Notes: generated by a model from the letters alone, not told the origin. A stretch of DNA of 64,000 bases from Thermoproteus uzoniensis 768-20 (GCF_000193375.1 NC_015315.1:1372622-1436621), one strand, 5' to 3'; positions 44,154 through 53,508 are shown, counted from the first letter of the stretch. A program made the numbers and translations.

Positions 44154-44176
44154 AATTTTTCCCGTTCCTTCCTTTA
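44154..44176 (+). terminator. T-rich terminator after CC1
   Basis: AATTTTT followed by CCCGTTCCTTCCTTT, directly after the CC1 stop and before the uS7 promoter TTTAAATATA. It is a T/C-rich run of the kind used for archaeal termination. Confidence 0.4.
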
Positions 44177-44207
44177 AGGTTTAAATATAGCCACAATCTC
44201 CGTCCCA

Positions 44208-44885
44208 ATGTCTTCGCCGTCTATATTCGGCGAGCAGTTGCCTAAGGGGGCTAAGGTGGAGTACGTCGAGGATGTCCCTATAGTGGAGGAATGCCCCCGC
44301 GATATAAGGACCTACAACGACGGCCAGATCTTGCTCTTCGGCAAATGGCCCTACGATGACGTCGTTGTGAGGGATCCGGGCTTGAGGAGGTACATATGCC
44401 TAAAGCCTGTGTATCTGCCGCACACGGAGGGGCGATTCCAGAATAGGCGTTTTGGGAAGACCCAGATCCCCATCGTCGAGAGGCTCATAAACCTCATGAT
44501 GAGGCCGGGGCGAAACGCCGGCAAGAAACACAAGGCGTATAATATAGTCAAGAGGGCGTTCGAGATAATACACTACAAAACAGGCAAGAACCCGCTCCAA
44601 GTATACATAGACGCTATAATAAACGCGGCCCCGCGCGAGGAGATCACGCGTATAATAATGGGCGGCATCGCCTACTCGGTCTCGGTGGACGTATCCCCGC
44701 AACGCAGACTTGATTTGGCCATACACTGGATGGCCGAAGGCTCGCGTGCCTGTTCGTTCAACAACGCCAGGCCTATAGAGGAGTGCCTAGCCGACGAGAT
44801 AATAGCGGCGGCCTCGAACGATCCCAGAAGCTTCGCGATTAGGCGCAAGGACGAGCTGGAGCGTCTGGCGGCGGCCTCCAGATAA
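44208..44885 (+). CDS. rps7: 30S ribosomal protein uS7
   Basis: Head-domain protein of the small subunit that contacts the decoding region. 225 residues, archaeal length. Matching segments are [38 protein letters not shown], the [18 protein letters not shown] helix and the end [23 protein letters not shown] 44208 lies about 24 nt after TTTAAATATA. It is separate from the elongation-factor operon where bacteria place it. Confidence 0.95.
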   Translation: MSSPSIFGEQLPKGAKVEYVEDVPIVEECPRDIRTYNDGQILLFGKWPYDDVVVRDPGLRRYICLKPVYLPHTEGRFQNRRFGKTQIPIVERLINLMMRPGRNAGKKHKAYNIVKRAFEIIHYKTGKNPLQVYIDAIINAAPREEITRIIMGGIAYSVSVDVSPQRRLDLAIHWMAEGSRACSFNNARPIEECLADEIIAAASNDPRSFAIRRKDELERLAAASR

Positions 44886-44935
44886 TACCGCACGCCGGAG
44901 ATCTCGATTTATTAATAGACTTCCTATGAGATTAC

Positions 44936-45922
44936 ATGTCGCTGGGCGAGCTCTTCTGGTTTGAGAAGTACCGTCCTCGTTCTTTCGAGGAGGTTGTGGA
45001 TTTGGAGGAGGTTAAGGCTAGGCTTAAGGAATTTGTCAAGGCGGGCAATATGCCGCATCTCCTCTTCTACGGGCCTCCGGGCACTGGCAAGACGACGATG
45101 GCCTTAGTCCTCGCAAGAGAGCTGTACGGAGACGCTTGGCGGGAGAACACGCTGGAGCTAAACGCCTCGGACGAGAGAGGGATAAACGTAATTAGGGAGA
45201 GAGTGAAGGAATTCGCCAGAACAGCCCCCGTGGGCAAAGCCCCCTTCAAGCTCGTGATACTAGACGAAGCCGACAACATGACATCGGACGCACAACAAGC
45301 CCTCAGGAGAATAATGGAGATGTACGCAAACACCACAAGATTCATACTACTAGCAAACTACGTGTCGAGAATTATAGACCCGATAATTTCGAGATGCGCC
45401 GTCTTTAGATTCCCCCCTATGCCCAAGGAATTGATGGCCAAGAGGCTCGCATATATAGCCAAGCAGGAGGGCATCACGGTCACCGAGGACGGGATAGACG
45501 CCATATACGAGATCTCTCAGGGCGACATGAGGAGGGCCATAAACCTCCTCCAGATGGCCGCGGCTGCAAGCCGATCTGTCGACAAGGAGAGCGTAGCCGC
45601 TGTGGCTTCTGCGGCCCGCCCAAGCGAGATCCTCGACGTCTTCAACACGGCCCTCTCGGGCGATGTGGAGAAGGCCAGGGAGAAGTTGCGGGACTTGATG
45701 TACATGAAGGGCATCGCCGGAGTCGATTTCTTAAGAGCACTGCAGAGGGAGTTGCCGCGGATTCAGCTGGACGACGAGACCAAGGTCGCCGTGGCGGAGC
45801 TGTTATCCGACGTGGACTACAGGCTGGCCGAGGGCTCCGACGAGGAGCTACAACTAACATACATGCTAGTCAAGCTAGCCGCCATAGGCTCTAAGGGCAA
45901 GGCTACGGCGAAGAAGCGGTAA
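44936..45922 (+). CDS. rfcS: Replication factor C small subunit
   Basis: AAA+ subunit of the clamp loader that opens PCNA onto primed DNA. 328 residues. [14 protein letters not shown] at the start, Walker [12 protein letters not shown] at 45-54, Walker [11 protein letters not shown], the arginine finger region [12 protein letters not shown] with the SRC motif. The complex is normally four small plus one large subunit. ATG 44936 is about 25 nt after TTTATTAATAG. The stop overlaps the rfcL ATG by one base (TAATG). Confidence 0.96.
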   Translation: MSLGELFWFEKYRPRSFEEVVDLEEVKARLKEFVKAGNMPHLLFYGPPGTGKTTMALVLARELYGDAWRENTLELNASDERGINVIRERVKEFARTAPVGKAPFKLVILDEADNMTSDAQQALRRIMEMYANTTRFILLANYVSRIIDPIISRCAVFRFPPMPKELMAKRLAYIAKQEGITVTEDGIDAIYEISQGDMRRAINLLQMAAAASRSVDKESVAAVASAARPSEILDVFNTALSGDVEKAREKLRDLMYMKGIAGVDFLRALQRELPRIQLDDETKVAVAELLSDVDYRLAEGSDEELQLTYMLVKLAAIGSKGKATAKKR

Positions 45923-47190
45923 TGTTGCCTTGGGTCGAGAAGTACCGCCCGCGCACGTTCAAGGAAGTCGTAGATCAGGAGGAGGCGAAATACGCCCTCG
46001 CCTCGTGGGTATGCGCGAGGTTTAGGGCCCCGGAACAGTTCTGCAAGGCCTGGGCCAAGAACAAGGACAAGAAGATATCCGAGGCCAAGGCCGTTCTGTT
46101 GGCCGGGCCGCCCGGCATAGGGAAGACCACGCTGGTCCACGCCCTGGCCAACGAAATAAACTACGAGCTGGTGGAGCTCAACGCGAGCGATGTCAGGACC
46201 GCCGAGAGGATAAGGGAGGTGGTGGGCCGGGGGCTCAGGGAGGGTTCCTTGTTCGGGTACGCCGGGAGGCTCATCCTCTTCGACGAGGTGGACGGGCTCA
46301 ACCCCAAGGAGGACTTAGGCGGGCTCAACTCCATAATAGACTTGATAGAGACGGCGAGGGTGCCCATAGTGATGACCGCCAACAACCCGTGGGACCAAAG
46401 GCTTCGGCCGCTTAGGGACGTAAGCCTTGTGGTGAGCCTGAGGAGGCTCGCCGAGGACGACGTAGTCGAGGTGTTGAGGAGGATATGCGATTCGGAGAAA
46501 ATAAAGTGCGAGGAGGACGCCCTACGCGCGCTGGCCCGCTCGTCTGACGGCGACCTCAGAGCGGCAATAAACGACCTCCAGCTCTTCGCCGGCGGTAAGA
46601 AGACGCTGACCGTCGACGACATAAAGAGAGTCGGCGAGAGGAACCCACAGCTCTCTATGTTCGAGGTCCTCGACAGGGTTTTCAGAGCCAATTGGTTCGA
46701 CGACGCGAGAGCCATATCCTTCATGCCGTCCTTCGACTGGGAGCAGTTCTTCGCCTGGGCCTCGGAGAACGTCCCCCGGGTCTACAAGGACCCCTCGGCG
46801 GCCGCCGCGGCCATGGACAGGCTGAGCAAGGCCGACATAATATTGGCCAGGATCAGGAAGACCGGCGAGTGGGAGCTCATGCCGTACATGACGGAGATTA
46901 TGCTGGCGGGCATAGCGCTCGTCCCGGGGAAGCCGAGGCTACCTAGATTCTTCAAGTACCAATTCCCCCAGCGCATCTTGATGCTGGCCCGCTCCAAGGA
47001 GGCCCGGAGGAGGCGGGAGCTGGTCGTCCAGTACCTGTCGCAGGAGCTCCACCTATCCGCTAGCTACGTCTCATCGGAGTTGCTTAACGTCCTATCTTTT
47101 CTATCTAAGAAGAATGAGAAAATCCTAGAAAATATAAGTAGACACCTATCTATATCGACGACAGATATAAAAACTCTACTCAGTAGCTAG
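45922..47190 (+). CDS. rfcL: Replication factor C large subunit
   Basis: Large clamp-loader subunit, 422 residues. WVEKYRPRTFKEVVDQEEAK, Walker A LLAGPPGIGKTTL at 60-71, LFDEVDGL, and a C-terminal helical region. I see no obvious PCNA-interacting peptide at the extreme C-terminus (ending DIKTLLSS), unlike many archaeal RfcL proteins. It is translationally coupled to rfcS and overlaps the convergent wHTH gene by 15 nt. Confidence 0.95.
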   Translation: MLPWVEKYRPRTFKEVVDQEEAKYALASWVCARFRAPEQFCKAWAKNKDKKISEAKAVLLAGPPGIGKTTLVHALANEINYELVELNASDVRTAERIREVVGRGLREGSLFGYAGRLILFDEVDGLNPKEDLGGLNSIIDLIETARVPIVMTANNPWDQRLRPLRDVSLVVSLRRLAEDDVVEVLRRICDSEKIKCEEDALRALARSSDGDLRAAINDLQLFAGGKKTLTVDDIKRVGERNPQLSMFEVLDRVFRANWFDDARAISFMPSFDWEQFFAWASENVPRVYKDPSAAAAAMDRLSKADIILARIRKTGEWELMPYMTEIMLAGIALVPGKPRLPRFFKYQFPQRILMLARSKEARRRRELVVQYLSQELHLSASYVSSELLNVLSFLSKKNEKILENISRHLSISTTDIKTLLSS

Positions 47191-47439
47191 CTCCGCGAGT
47201 ATCTTGGCCAGTTGCAGGATCTTGGGCTCCTTCCTTAGGGAGACCAGCCGTATGCGACCTATCCTGTGCTCCTCCACTATGCCCGCCTCCTTCAAGACCT
47301 TCAAGTGCTCCTCCAGCAAGCTGTAGTTTATGCCGAGCCTCCTGGCCAAATCGGTCGTGTTTATCTCGGATAAGTTGTACAGCTCTCGGATTATCCTCAC
47401 GCGCGATTTGGCGCCCAGCACAAAGTCTATGTCCATCAC
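47176..47439 (-). CDS. Winged helix-turn-helix regulator (ArsR-like)
   Basis: An 87-residue wHTH protein: DFVLGAKSRVRIIRELYNL, TTDLARRLGINYSLLEEHLKVLKEAGIV, and a wing HRIGRIRLVSLRK. No metal-sensing cysteines. Its ATG overlaps the stop of cdc6 (4 nt), so it is co-transcribed with the initiator gene and may regulate it or take part in replication control. Target unknown. Confidence 0.88.
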   Translation of the reverse strand: MMDIDFVLGAKSRVRIIRELYNLSEINTTDLARRLGINYSLLEEHLKVLKEAGIVEEHRIGRIRLVSLRKEPKILQLAKILAELATE

Positions 47440-48593
47440 CGTAGCTCCTCGATCGCCATAGACGTTATGGCTTTCTCCAGCGCGTCTAGCGGCTCAGTGC
47501 CTATCGAGATGAGCGTAGTCCTGCCGCGCAGTCCCTCACCCTTTTTGTTGAGCCGAGTCTCGACTATGCCCTTGTTCCTGAGCTCCCCTAGATAGGCCCA
47601 GAGCTGGCTGTGCGTCCTCGGCTTCTGCCCGAACTCCTCGCACACCACCTTGTACATCTCTTCCACCTCGCCGAACGTGACGTAGGGCTTTCCGCCCCTC
47701 AACGCCCTCACTATGGCCAACAACAACAACTTCGCGTGTAGCGGAAGGCCCTTCAAGATATCCGACGAGATCCCCACCAGCACCTCCTTGCTGGCCCGCC
47801 TGACGTGTTCAGGCGTAATTCTGCTCACGCCGTCGCTCTCGGCGTTGTTGGCGGCCCTGTAGAGTATGTCGAGCGCCACCCTGGCGTCGCCCTTGTTCTC
47901 GGCCCCCTCCTCGGCGCCAGTGATGTCAGCTATCATGTCCAGGATATCCTCGTCGTAGGATCCCGGCGCCAGCGCTATCTCAGCCCTCTGCCTCAATATG
48001 TCGAAGATCTGATCTCTGGTGTAGGGCGGGAACCTCACTATGGGCTTGCCCAAGATCCCGCGGGTGGAGGGATCCAGCGCGTCTATGAAGTCGGGCGTGT
48101 GGCTGACCAAGATAAGCCCGAATCTGTGGGTGCCCAGCTTGTCCGTCTCGAGGCCCATCCTGATAAAGATCGAGATGGCGTCGGGCGCCAGATTAAACAC
48201 GTCGTCGAGGGCCACTATGGCGAAGAGGTCCTTGTCCCTCATCTGCTCCAAAAACACGTTGACGAGCTCGTCCCTGCTGAGACCCCTCTTGGGCACCACT
48301 ATTCCTAGCTGTTGCGCCAAGCTGCTCACTATGGCGGTGAAGGTTCTGTTGATGAAGCAGGAGACGTAGGCGAACTTGACCGGCGGCTTCACTGAGCCTC
48401 CGAAGGATCTCAGAGTGACGGTCTTGCCGCTCCCCTGTCTGCCCACCAGAACCGCTCTGGGATAGAACGAGCCCGGGCTATCGAGGAAACTGCGCATATA
48501 TGCGGATAGTTGTTTCAACTGCTCCTCTCTGTGCGGAAGCGCCGGCGGTATGAAATCGGGGCTGAACGCGTCGCCCCTGACTATGATCCTCAT
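47436..48593 (-). CDS. cdc6: Orc1/Cdc6 replication initiator
   Basis: AAA+ initiator that binds origins and loads MCM. 385 residues. Walker A VGRQGSGKTVT at 50-60, Walker B IVALDDVFNL, sensor and lid regions (GILGKPIVRFPPYTRDQI, ARVALDILYRAANNAE), and a C-terminal winged helix (HSQLWAYLGELRNKGIVETR). ATG 48593 is about 27 nt after TTTTTATTAATCC. Archaeal initiator genes often lie next to the origin; the AT-rich region immediately upstream is a candidate. Confidence 0.95.
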   Translation of the reverse strand: MRIIVRGDAFSPDFIPPALPHREEQLKQLSAYMRSFLDSPGSFYPRAVLVGRQGSGKTVTLRSFGGSVKPPVKFAYVSCFINRTFTAIVSSLAQQLGIVVPKRGLSRDELVNVFLEQMRDKDLFAIVALDDVFNLAPDAISIFIRMGLETDKLGTHRFGLILVSHTPDFIDALDPSTRGILGKPIVRFPPYTRDQIFDILRQRAEIALAPGSYDEDILDMIADITGAEEGAENKGDARVALDILYRAANNAESDGVSRITPEHVRRASKEVLVGISSDILKGLPLHAKLLLLAIVRALRGGKPYVTFGEVEEMYKVVCEEFGQKPRTHSQLWAYLGELRNKGIVETRLNKKGEGLRGRTTLISIGTEPLDALEKAITSMAIEELR

Positions 48594-48790
48594 TAATCTG
48601 AGCTACTTCCGGGATTAATAAAAATTTCAGACAACTACTCTCTTAATAAAACTACTAAACTAAAAGTTTTTGTGACCTCCTATCTTGCGCCCCAGAGACG
48701 GTTTTATTGCGCCAACTGCGTGTTGAGCCCCAGGAACCCGCGCGCCTCTAGAGGCGGGTTGCGAGGCGTCGCGGCGGTCGAGCGGAGAAG
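48594..48790. other. Candidate replication origin region upstream of cdc6
   Basis: The DNA next to the cdc6 start is AT-rich (48600-48675: ATTAATAAAAATTTC, then two AACTACT copies at about 48636 and 48650 around TTAATAAAA). A GC-rich part follows, with a perfect 14-bp palindrome CGCCTCTAGAGGCG at 48743-48756. An AT-rich melting region with repeats beside the initiator gene is the usual archaeal layout. I cannot identify a textbook origin recognition box, so this is a candidate only. Confidence 0.35.
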
Positions 48791-48820
48791 GTATTTATAG
48801 AGCTGAGTGTTGGCCGGGCC

Positions 48821-48868
48821 GTGAATATGAGGTCGGAGTACCCGACGAAGGCATATGGCCGCCGCTAA
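48821..48868 (+). other. Possible leaderless upstream ORF overlapping cgi121
   Basis: The TATA box TATTTATA (48792-48799) predicts transcription starting at about 48822, where GTG 48821 opens a 15-codon frame MNMRSEYPTKAYGRR ending at TAA 48866-48868. The main gene's ATG (48855) lies inside it in another frame, and no in-frame start for the main gene exists between. Translation of the short ORF could couple to or control the main gene. Confidence 0.35.
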
Positions 48869-49292
48869 GTATGGCACGATCTGCGGCCCCGACGCTTGCT
48901 TCGCCTCACTCCTTTTTAGGTCGGACAAGCCGTTGGACAGAGATACGCTCGCCTCGATCGGACGCCGCGCGTTGGTCGTCGCCGTGAGGCCCGACGCCGT
49001 CAAGGACTGGAGGTACCTACTTCAGGCGATGGCCTACGCGTACGCCTATAAAAGGCCGGCGCGGGACTGGCGCATATCGGCCCTAATGTACCTAACAGCC
49101 AGCGATAGTATAGGCGACGCGCTCGCCGCGGCATCGCCTATAGGGAGCAAGGAGTACGTCGTTGCCGTATACGGAGAGCCTGGCGAGGTGGCGGAGGAGC
49201 TGGCCGAGTTGCCACAAGGAGAGCCTTTCTACCCCGAGGGCGACTACGATCCCTGGCTCATAACGCGCTACGCCTTGAAGAGACTGACATGA
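48855..49292 (+). CDS. cgi121: Cgi121, subunit of the KEOPS complex
   Basis: A 145-residue protein matching Cgi121, which binds Bud32 and the tRNA CCA end in the KEOPS complex that makes t6A37. The typical Cgi121 core is ISALMYLTASDSIGDALAAASP (family pattern: LLYxSGSRQIxEAIE), preceded by the PDAVKDWRYLLQAMAYAY helix and followed by the YVVAVYG strand. The start is ATG 48855. It overlaps the NfeD-like gene by 4 nt. The other KEOPS genes are not in the window. Confidence 0.8.
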   Translation: MAAAKYGTICGPDACFASLLFRSDKPLDRDTLASIGRRALVVAVRPDAVKDWRYLLQAMAYAYAYKRPARDWRISALMYLTASDSIGDALAAASPIGSKEYVVAVYGEPGEVAEELAELPQGEPFYPEGDYDPWLITRYALKRLT

Positions 49293-49642
49293 TACACTCC
49301 ACAATCCTACTACTAGTGCTGGCGATCTTGCTGGTCGTGCTCGGCATTTTCGGAGTTATACCGTCGGCGCTGGCCGCGGCTCTCGCCTCTATATTCATAG
49401 CGATATACCTCTGGGCCCTATATACGAGGATAAAGTTTAAGCCGCCTCCGCCTAAGCCGCCCGTGCCCCTTAATGAAAAGGCGACGGTCGTGGAGGGGCT
49501 TAAGCCAGAGGGCGTGGTCAAAGTCGGGGGAGTATACTGGAGGGCTCTATGCGACGGTTGCGAGGCCAAGGCAGGCGAGGCCGTCGTCGTGGTCGGCTAT
49601 AGGGACGGAGTCCTGGTCGTGAGGAGGTGTTCTACGCAATAG
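49289..49642 (+). CDS. NfeD-like small membrane protein
   Basis: A 117-residue protein with two N-terminal membrane helices (residues about 4-24 and 26-46, STILLLVLAILLVVLGIFG and the next). A Pro-rich linker and an OB-fold soluble domain (KATVVEGLKPEGVVKVGGVYWRA split over 65-85, then GEAVVVVGYRDGVLVVRR) follow. This is the layout of the NfeD C-terminal domain, linked to membrane-protease partners. No protease gene is adjacent. It overlaps both neighbours (4 nt upstream, 16 nt downstream). Confidence 0.82.
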   Translation: MIHSTILLLVLAILLVVLGIFGVIPSALAAALASIFIAIYLWALYTRIKFKPPPPKPPVPLNEKATVVEGLKPEGVVKVGGVYWRALCDGCEAKAGEAVVVVGYRDGVLVVRRCSTQ

Positions 49643-50124
49643 CGTTAGCCATAGCGCTCGTGATATCGCTCCACATGTTGTGGCCCCATCTAGCCGGCAG
49701 AGGGGCCGGCTACGGCACGTCCAGCCTGAAGGCGGCCAAGAAGTCGCTGGAGCTCGTCGACGTTAAGGGCAAGCGGTTCTACGAGCTCGGTTGCGGATAC
49801 GGGGCCGTGTTAGTGCTCGCGTCTAGGGCTGGGGCCGAGGTGGTGGGAGTCGAGATAGATCCGATCAGAGCGTTGATATGTAAGCTCAGATGCCCGAGAT
49901 GCCGCATCATGTGGGGCGACATGTTTAAGATACCGCTGGGAGACGCCGACGTCGTGTATATATTCCAATGGCCTTCCGTAAACGAGAGGCTCGCGGCCAA
50001 GTTCAACAAAGAGCTTAGAAAAGACGCCTTGGTAATCTCCTACTACTGGGAGGTTCCAGATATGGAGCTTGTGGCTAAGGACGACGAAAACAAAATATAC
50101 ATATATAGACCTAAAACTTTATAA
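49627..50124 (+). CDS. Membrane-anchored SAM-dependent methyltransferase-like protein
   Basis: A 165-residue protein from GTG 49627. Residues 1-20 are a membrane helix; the rest is a small class I methyltransferase domain with motif I FYELGCGYGAVLVLAS, acidic EIDP at the end of strand 2, and GDMFKIPLGDADVVYIF. It is short, lacking a substrate-recognition insert. Substrate unknown. Overlap with the NfeD gene suggests a membrane-linked job. The 3' end overlaps the convergent gene by 14 nt. Confidence 0.82.
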   Translation: MFYAIALAIALVISLHMLWPHLAGRGAGYGTSSLKAAKKSLELVDVKGKRFYELGCGYGAVLVLASRAGAEVVGVEIDPIRALICKLRCPRCRIMWGDMFKIPLGDADVVYIFQWPSVNERLAAKFNKELRKDALVISYYWEVPDMELVAKDDENKIYIYRPKTL

Positions 50125-50404
50125 ATATATACTTGCCGACCCTCCTCGCCCTGGAATAGCCCTGGGAAGGCGCCGAGTCCGAAACCCCGTCGTAGAGCTC
50201 CACCCGTTTTATCATCGCCTTGAAATACTTCATGGATAGGCATCTATCCAGCACGGACTTGTCGCTGAACTTGGCGTAGAACACCCCAGGGCTTATGGGC
50301 TCGCAGACGACGGCCGTATCCCCCTGCCCGTACAGACAGTCGCAAAGATCCCGCGCGATCGCGGCCTCCTTCCCGCCTATAGTGGTGGCCAAGATCACGG
50401 CCAC
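50111..50404 (-). CDS. Hypothetical protein, 97 residues
   Basis: Unrecognised small protein. It begins MAVILATTIGGKEAAIARDL, has three or four cysteines without metal spacing, and ends in a basic segment (SRARRVGKYIFIKF). The N-terminal pattern recalls THUMP-type RNA-binding proteins, where a GxE helix follows the first strand, but the match is weak. ATG 50404 is close to the divergent trp promoter. Confidence 0.55.
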   Translation of the reverse strand: MAVILATTIGGKEAAIARDLCDCLYGQGDTAVVCEPISPGVFYAKFSDKSVLDRCLSMKYFKAMIKRVELYDGVSDSAPSQGYSRARRVGKYIFIKF

Positions 50405-50437
50405 GATAGCTTTAAATTCACGGGTTTTTAGCGGCTA

Positions 50438-50455
50438 ATGGCGTCGGGGTGGTAA
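50438..50455 (+). promoter_or_regulatory. Possible five-codon Trp leader ORF overlapping trpE
   Basis: The TATA box TTTAAATT (50411-50418) predicts transcription from about 50438-50441. ATG 50438 opens MASGW then TAA (50453-50455), a minigene whose last sense codon is Trp. The trpE GTG (50449) lies inside it, in another frame. A leaderless ribosome waiting at the Trp codon would cover the trpE start, suggesting translational control by tryptophan. One missing G in the GGGG run would instead fuse the two frames, so a sequencing error is the alternative. Confidence 0.35.
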
Positions 50456-51708
50456 AGACTCCGCTCTCGGAACTGCCCAGCCCGAAATCCTTGGCGCGGC
50501 GCTTGTATAGATCCGGCGAGAGCTTCGTGTCGCTTCTGGAGTCGGGTCCCGGCTTCCCCGACAGAGCCAGATACACCATAGTGGCGTGGGGAGTGAAGAG
50601 GTATGTGTCGGTCCTATCCAACTCCTACGAGGAGTTGCAGAGGATGTACAGAGGTCTGGAGCCCTCGGGAGGGCCCTTCGGAGGCGAGATGGCGATAGGC
50701 TTCGTCTCGTACGACGCTGTTGTGGAGATAGAGCCGACGTTGGCCAAGTACGTCAGCGCGGACAAGGACTTCCCCAGGGCGCTTTTCGTCGTCCCCGAAA
50801 ACGTGGTGATCTACGACAATCTGCTCAAGAGGGCCTACGTGGTCGGCAAGTTGCCTGCATACGCCGAGGCCGAGCCGGAGAGGCGGCCGAACATGGGCAG
50901 AGTCCTCTACAAGACGGACGACGCGTTCTACAAGGCCGCGGTCTCGGAGGCCTTGAGGCGTATAAGGGACGGGGAGATATTCCAAGTCGTGTTGTCGAGG
51001 CGCGAGGTGTTCGAGATCTCCGGAGACTTGTTCTCGATCTACGAGAGGCTGACCTCCATCAACCCATCGCCCTACATGTTCTTCTTCAAATTCGGCGACA
51101 TTGCGCTGATAGGCACCTCGCCCGAGTTGTTAGTGAAGGTCGAGGGCGACGTGGTGGAGACGCACCCGATAGCCGGCACCAGGCCTAGGGGGGCCGACGA
51201 TAGGGAGGATCTGAGGCTCGAGGACGAGATGCTCTCCGACGAGAAGGAGCTCGCCGAACACATGATGTTGGTGGACCTGGCCCGCAACGACGTGGGCAGG
51301 ATCAGCAGATTCGGCACCGTGAAGGTCCAGGAGCTGATGGCGGTTGAGAAGTACAGCCACGTCCAGCACATAGTCTCTAGAGTAGCCGGAGTCCTCGACC
51401 CGCGCTACAACGTGGTGGACGCGATCTGGGCGCTACATCCTGCCGGCACGGTGTCGGGTGCCCCCAAGGTCAGGGCCATGGAAATAATAGGCGAGCTGGA
51501 GGACATGCCCAGAGGCCCGTACGCAGGCGGCTTCGGCCTCTTGACGCCGAGAGGCGGAGAGCTGGCGATAATAATAAGGACGTTGATCATAAAGGGCGAC
51601 GTCGCCAGGATACAGGCAGGCGCGGGGGTCGTCTACGACTCGACCCCCGATAGGGAGTATAGGGAGACCGAGTACAAGCTGGCCCATCTGAGGGCGGTAT
51701 GGACCTGA
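50449..51708 (+). CDS. trpE: Anthranilate synthase component I
   Basis: Makes anthranilate from chorismate, first step of tryptophan synthesis. 419 residues from GTG 50449. Tryptophan-site region [21 protein letters not shown] split near the start, then the chorismate-enzyme core: [85 protein letters not shown]. It overlaps trpG by 10 nt. Confidence 0.96.
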   Translation: MVKTPLSELPSPKSLARRLYRSGESFVSLLESGPGFPDRARYTIVAWGVKRYVSVLSNSYEELQRMYRGLEPSGGPFGGEMAIGFVSYDAVVEIEPTLAKYVSADKDFPRALFVVPENVVIYDNLLKRAYVVGKLPAYAEAEPERRPNMGRVLYKTDDAFYKAAVSEALRRIRDGEIFQVVLSRREVFEISGDLFSIYERLTSINPSPYMFFFKFGDIALIGTSPELLVKVEGDVVETHPIAGTRPRGADDREDLRLEDEMLSDEKELAEHMMLVDLARNDVGRISRFGTVKVQELMAVEKYSHVQHIVSRVAGVLDPRYNVVDAIWALHPAGTVSGAPKVRAMEIIGELEDMPRGPYAGGFGLLTPRGGELAIIIRTLIIKGDVARIQAGAGVVYDSTPDREYRETEYKLAHLRAVWT

Positions 51709-52277
51709 CGCTCATAATAGACAACTACGACTCGTTCACCTACAACATAGTCCAGTACGTAGGGGAGCTGGGCTCGCGGCCTCTGGTGGTCAGAAACGAC
51801 GAGATAACGCCGTCAGCCGTCGAGCGGATAAGGCCTGACAGAATCATAATCTCGCCGGGGCCCGGGCATCCCGAGAACCCCCGCGACGTGGGCATCTCGA
51901 GGGAGGTGGTGAGGCTCTTCGCGCCGAGGGTGCCCATATTGGGCATATGTCTAGGCCACCAGATAATAGGGTCGGTCTTCGGGGCGAAGATAAGGCACGC
52001 CAGGACCATAAAACACGGCAAGACAAGCTACATCAAGCACATGGGCGGTCCGCTGTACGCGGGAGTGCCCGAGGTGTTCAAGGGCATGAGGTACCACAGC
52101 CTTGTGGTGGACGAGGTGCCGGGATCGCTCGTCGTGGAGGCCGTGGCGCTGGACGACGGGGAGCTTATGGGACTGCGCCACGCCGAGTATAACGTATTCG
52201 GCGTTCAATTCCACCCAGAGTCTATTGGCACCGAGTACGGCAAGAGAATTCTCAAGAACTTCCTGGACAGGATATGA
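51699..52277 (+). CDS. trpG: Anthranilate synthase component II (glutamine amidotransferase)
   Basis: Supplies ammonia from glutamine to TrpE. 192 residues, class I amidotransferase: [25 protein letters not shown], the nucleophile in [11 protein letters not shown], and the His-Glu pair in [14 protein letters not shown] 51699 lies inside the end of trpE, and the stop overlaps trpC by 4 nt, so E, G and C form one operon. Confidence 0.96.
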   Translation: MDLTLIIDNYDSFTYNIVQYVGELGSRPLVVRNDEITPSAVERIRPDRIIISPGPGHPENPRDVGISREVVRLFAPRVPILGICLGHQIIGSVFGAKIRHARTIKHGKTSYIKHMGGPLYAGVPEVFKGMRYHSLVVDEVPGSLVVEAVALDDGELMGLRHAEYNVFGVQFHPESIGTEYGKRILKNFLDRI

Positions 52278-52996
52278 ACTTCTTGGAAGAGGTCCGCAAA
52301 TCGCTGAAGTACAGAGCCGAGAGGCCGCCGCCTAGGGAGGTCCCCCTCGTGGACTTCAGAAAGGCTCTGGGGGATTTCGGCATAATAGCGGAGTACAAGA
52401 GGGCGTCGCCGAGCGGCGTAATAAGGGCCGACCTGCCGCCGTGGAGGTATTTCGAGGAGCTGGCCCAGTACGTAGACGCCTTTTCCGTCCTCACTGAGCC
52501 GTTCTGGTTCATGGGAGATCTCCGCTTCGTCCCGCTTGCGAAGAGATTTAAGCCGGTTCTGGCAAAGGACTTCGTCCTGGACAAGAGACAGATAGACGTG
52601 TTTTTCGGCTACGGCGCAGACGCCGTGTTGATAATATCAGAGTTCGCCCTAGATAAGACCGTGGAGCTCGCAGAATACGCGAAGAGGATCGGGATGACGC
52701 CGCTAGTCGAGGTAGGCGACGCGAAGACCGCGCTGGAGGTGCTCGAATACGGCGACTACCTCCTGGGCATAAACTCCCGCGATCTGAGGACGTTGGATCT
52801 GTCGTTCGAGAGGGCCCTGAACGTGGCGGAGGCCGTGGCTGGCAAGGCGGACTTCATAATAGAGAGCGGCATCAACAAGCCCGGCCAAGTCGAGATGGCT
52901 TGCAGGAAGGGGGCTAGGGGGGTCTTGATCGGCACCGCCTTGATGAGGGAGCCGGGTCTCGCAAAGGAGTTGAGAGAGGCCGTGAAAAAATGCTAG
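52274..52996 (+). CDS. trpC: Indole-3-glycerol phosphate synthase
   Basis: TIM-barrel enzyme that closes the indole ring. 240 residues. Matching segments are [14 protein letters not shown] with the catalytic Lys, [60 protein letters not shown] and [12 protein letters not shown]. The other trp genes (D, F, B, A) are not in the window. The stop overlaps the convergent gene by 4 nt. Confidence 0.96.
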   Translation: MNFLEEVRKSLKYRAERPPPREVPLVDFRKALGDFGIIAEYKRASPSGVIRADLPPWRYFEELAQYVDAFSVLTEPFWFMGDLRFVPLAKRFKPVLAKDFVLDKRQIDVFFGYGADAVLIISEFALDKTVELAEYAKRIGMTPLVEVGDAKTALEVLEYGDYLLGINSRDLRTLDLSFERALNVAEAVAGKADFIIESGINKPGQVEMACRKGARGVLIGTALMREPGLAKELREAVKKC

Positions 52997-53445
52997 ATCG
53001 CCTTGAGGATCTCCTCCAGCCTCTGCCTCAGCTCTGCAAGCGTCTTCTTGCAGTCGGCTAGTTGCGACTGTAGCTCCGCCGCCTTTTCGCTGGGGACGAA
53101 CCACTCAACCACAGGCTCGCCGAACGACAGCTTGCCTCCGTCTACTCTGGCCTCCACGGTTATCCTGATTATGTCGAGCTTCCCCACGCCCATCTTTATC
53201 AGCTTGTCGTAGATGGACTTGTTAAGCTCGGCGACGGCTCTCAAGATCTCCTCCTGCTTAACCATGTTCTTGAAGGCCGCGAAGGCGGCGCGCCTCAGCT
53301 TGTCCGCGTATCTGGCCGCTATGATTACGCCGGTCCTTATCTCCACCACGTTGCCGCCTTTTACTAAGACGCCGCCGTACAGCGCTGACTGCTCCTCAGC
53401 CTTCTCCAAATCCCTTTCTACGTTTTCAATAGGTCTCCAGCTCAT
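52993..53445 (-). CDS. DUF2258-like protein
   Basis: A 150-residue protein with a strand-rich core (YGGVLVKGGNVVEIRTGVII, RITVEARVDGGKLSFGEPVVEWF), a central helical segment with AARYADKLRRAAFAAFKNM and a C-terminal coiled coil (LQSQLADCKKTLAELRQRLEE). This layout matches my memory of crenarchaeal DUF2258 proteins; the function is unknown. ATG 53445 lies about 23 nt after AAAATATATTAACG. Confidence 0.7.
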   Translation of the reverse strand: MSWRPIENVERDLEKAEEQSALYGGVLVKGGNVVEIRTGVIIAARYADKLRRAAFAAFKNMVKQEEILRAVAELNKSIYDKLIKMGVGKLDIIRITVEARVDGGKLSFGEPVVEWFVPSEKAAELQSQLADCKKTLAELRQRLEEILKAI

Positions 53446-53508
53446 GTAGATAATCTATTCGTTAATATATTTTACTTAAACGTTAAAAAGAGCTAGGTTG
53501 TTGAGGTC

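Noticed and set aside
43793-44155. Reverse-strand 120-codon ORF over the CC1 gene.
   Set aside because: It is antisense to CC1, AT-rich in its second half and has no recognisable pattern.
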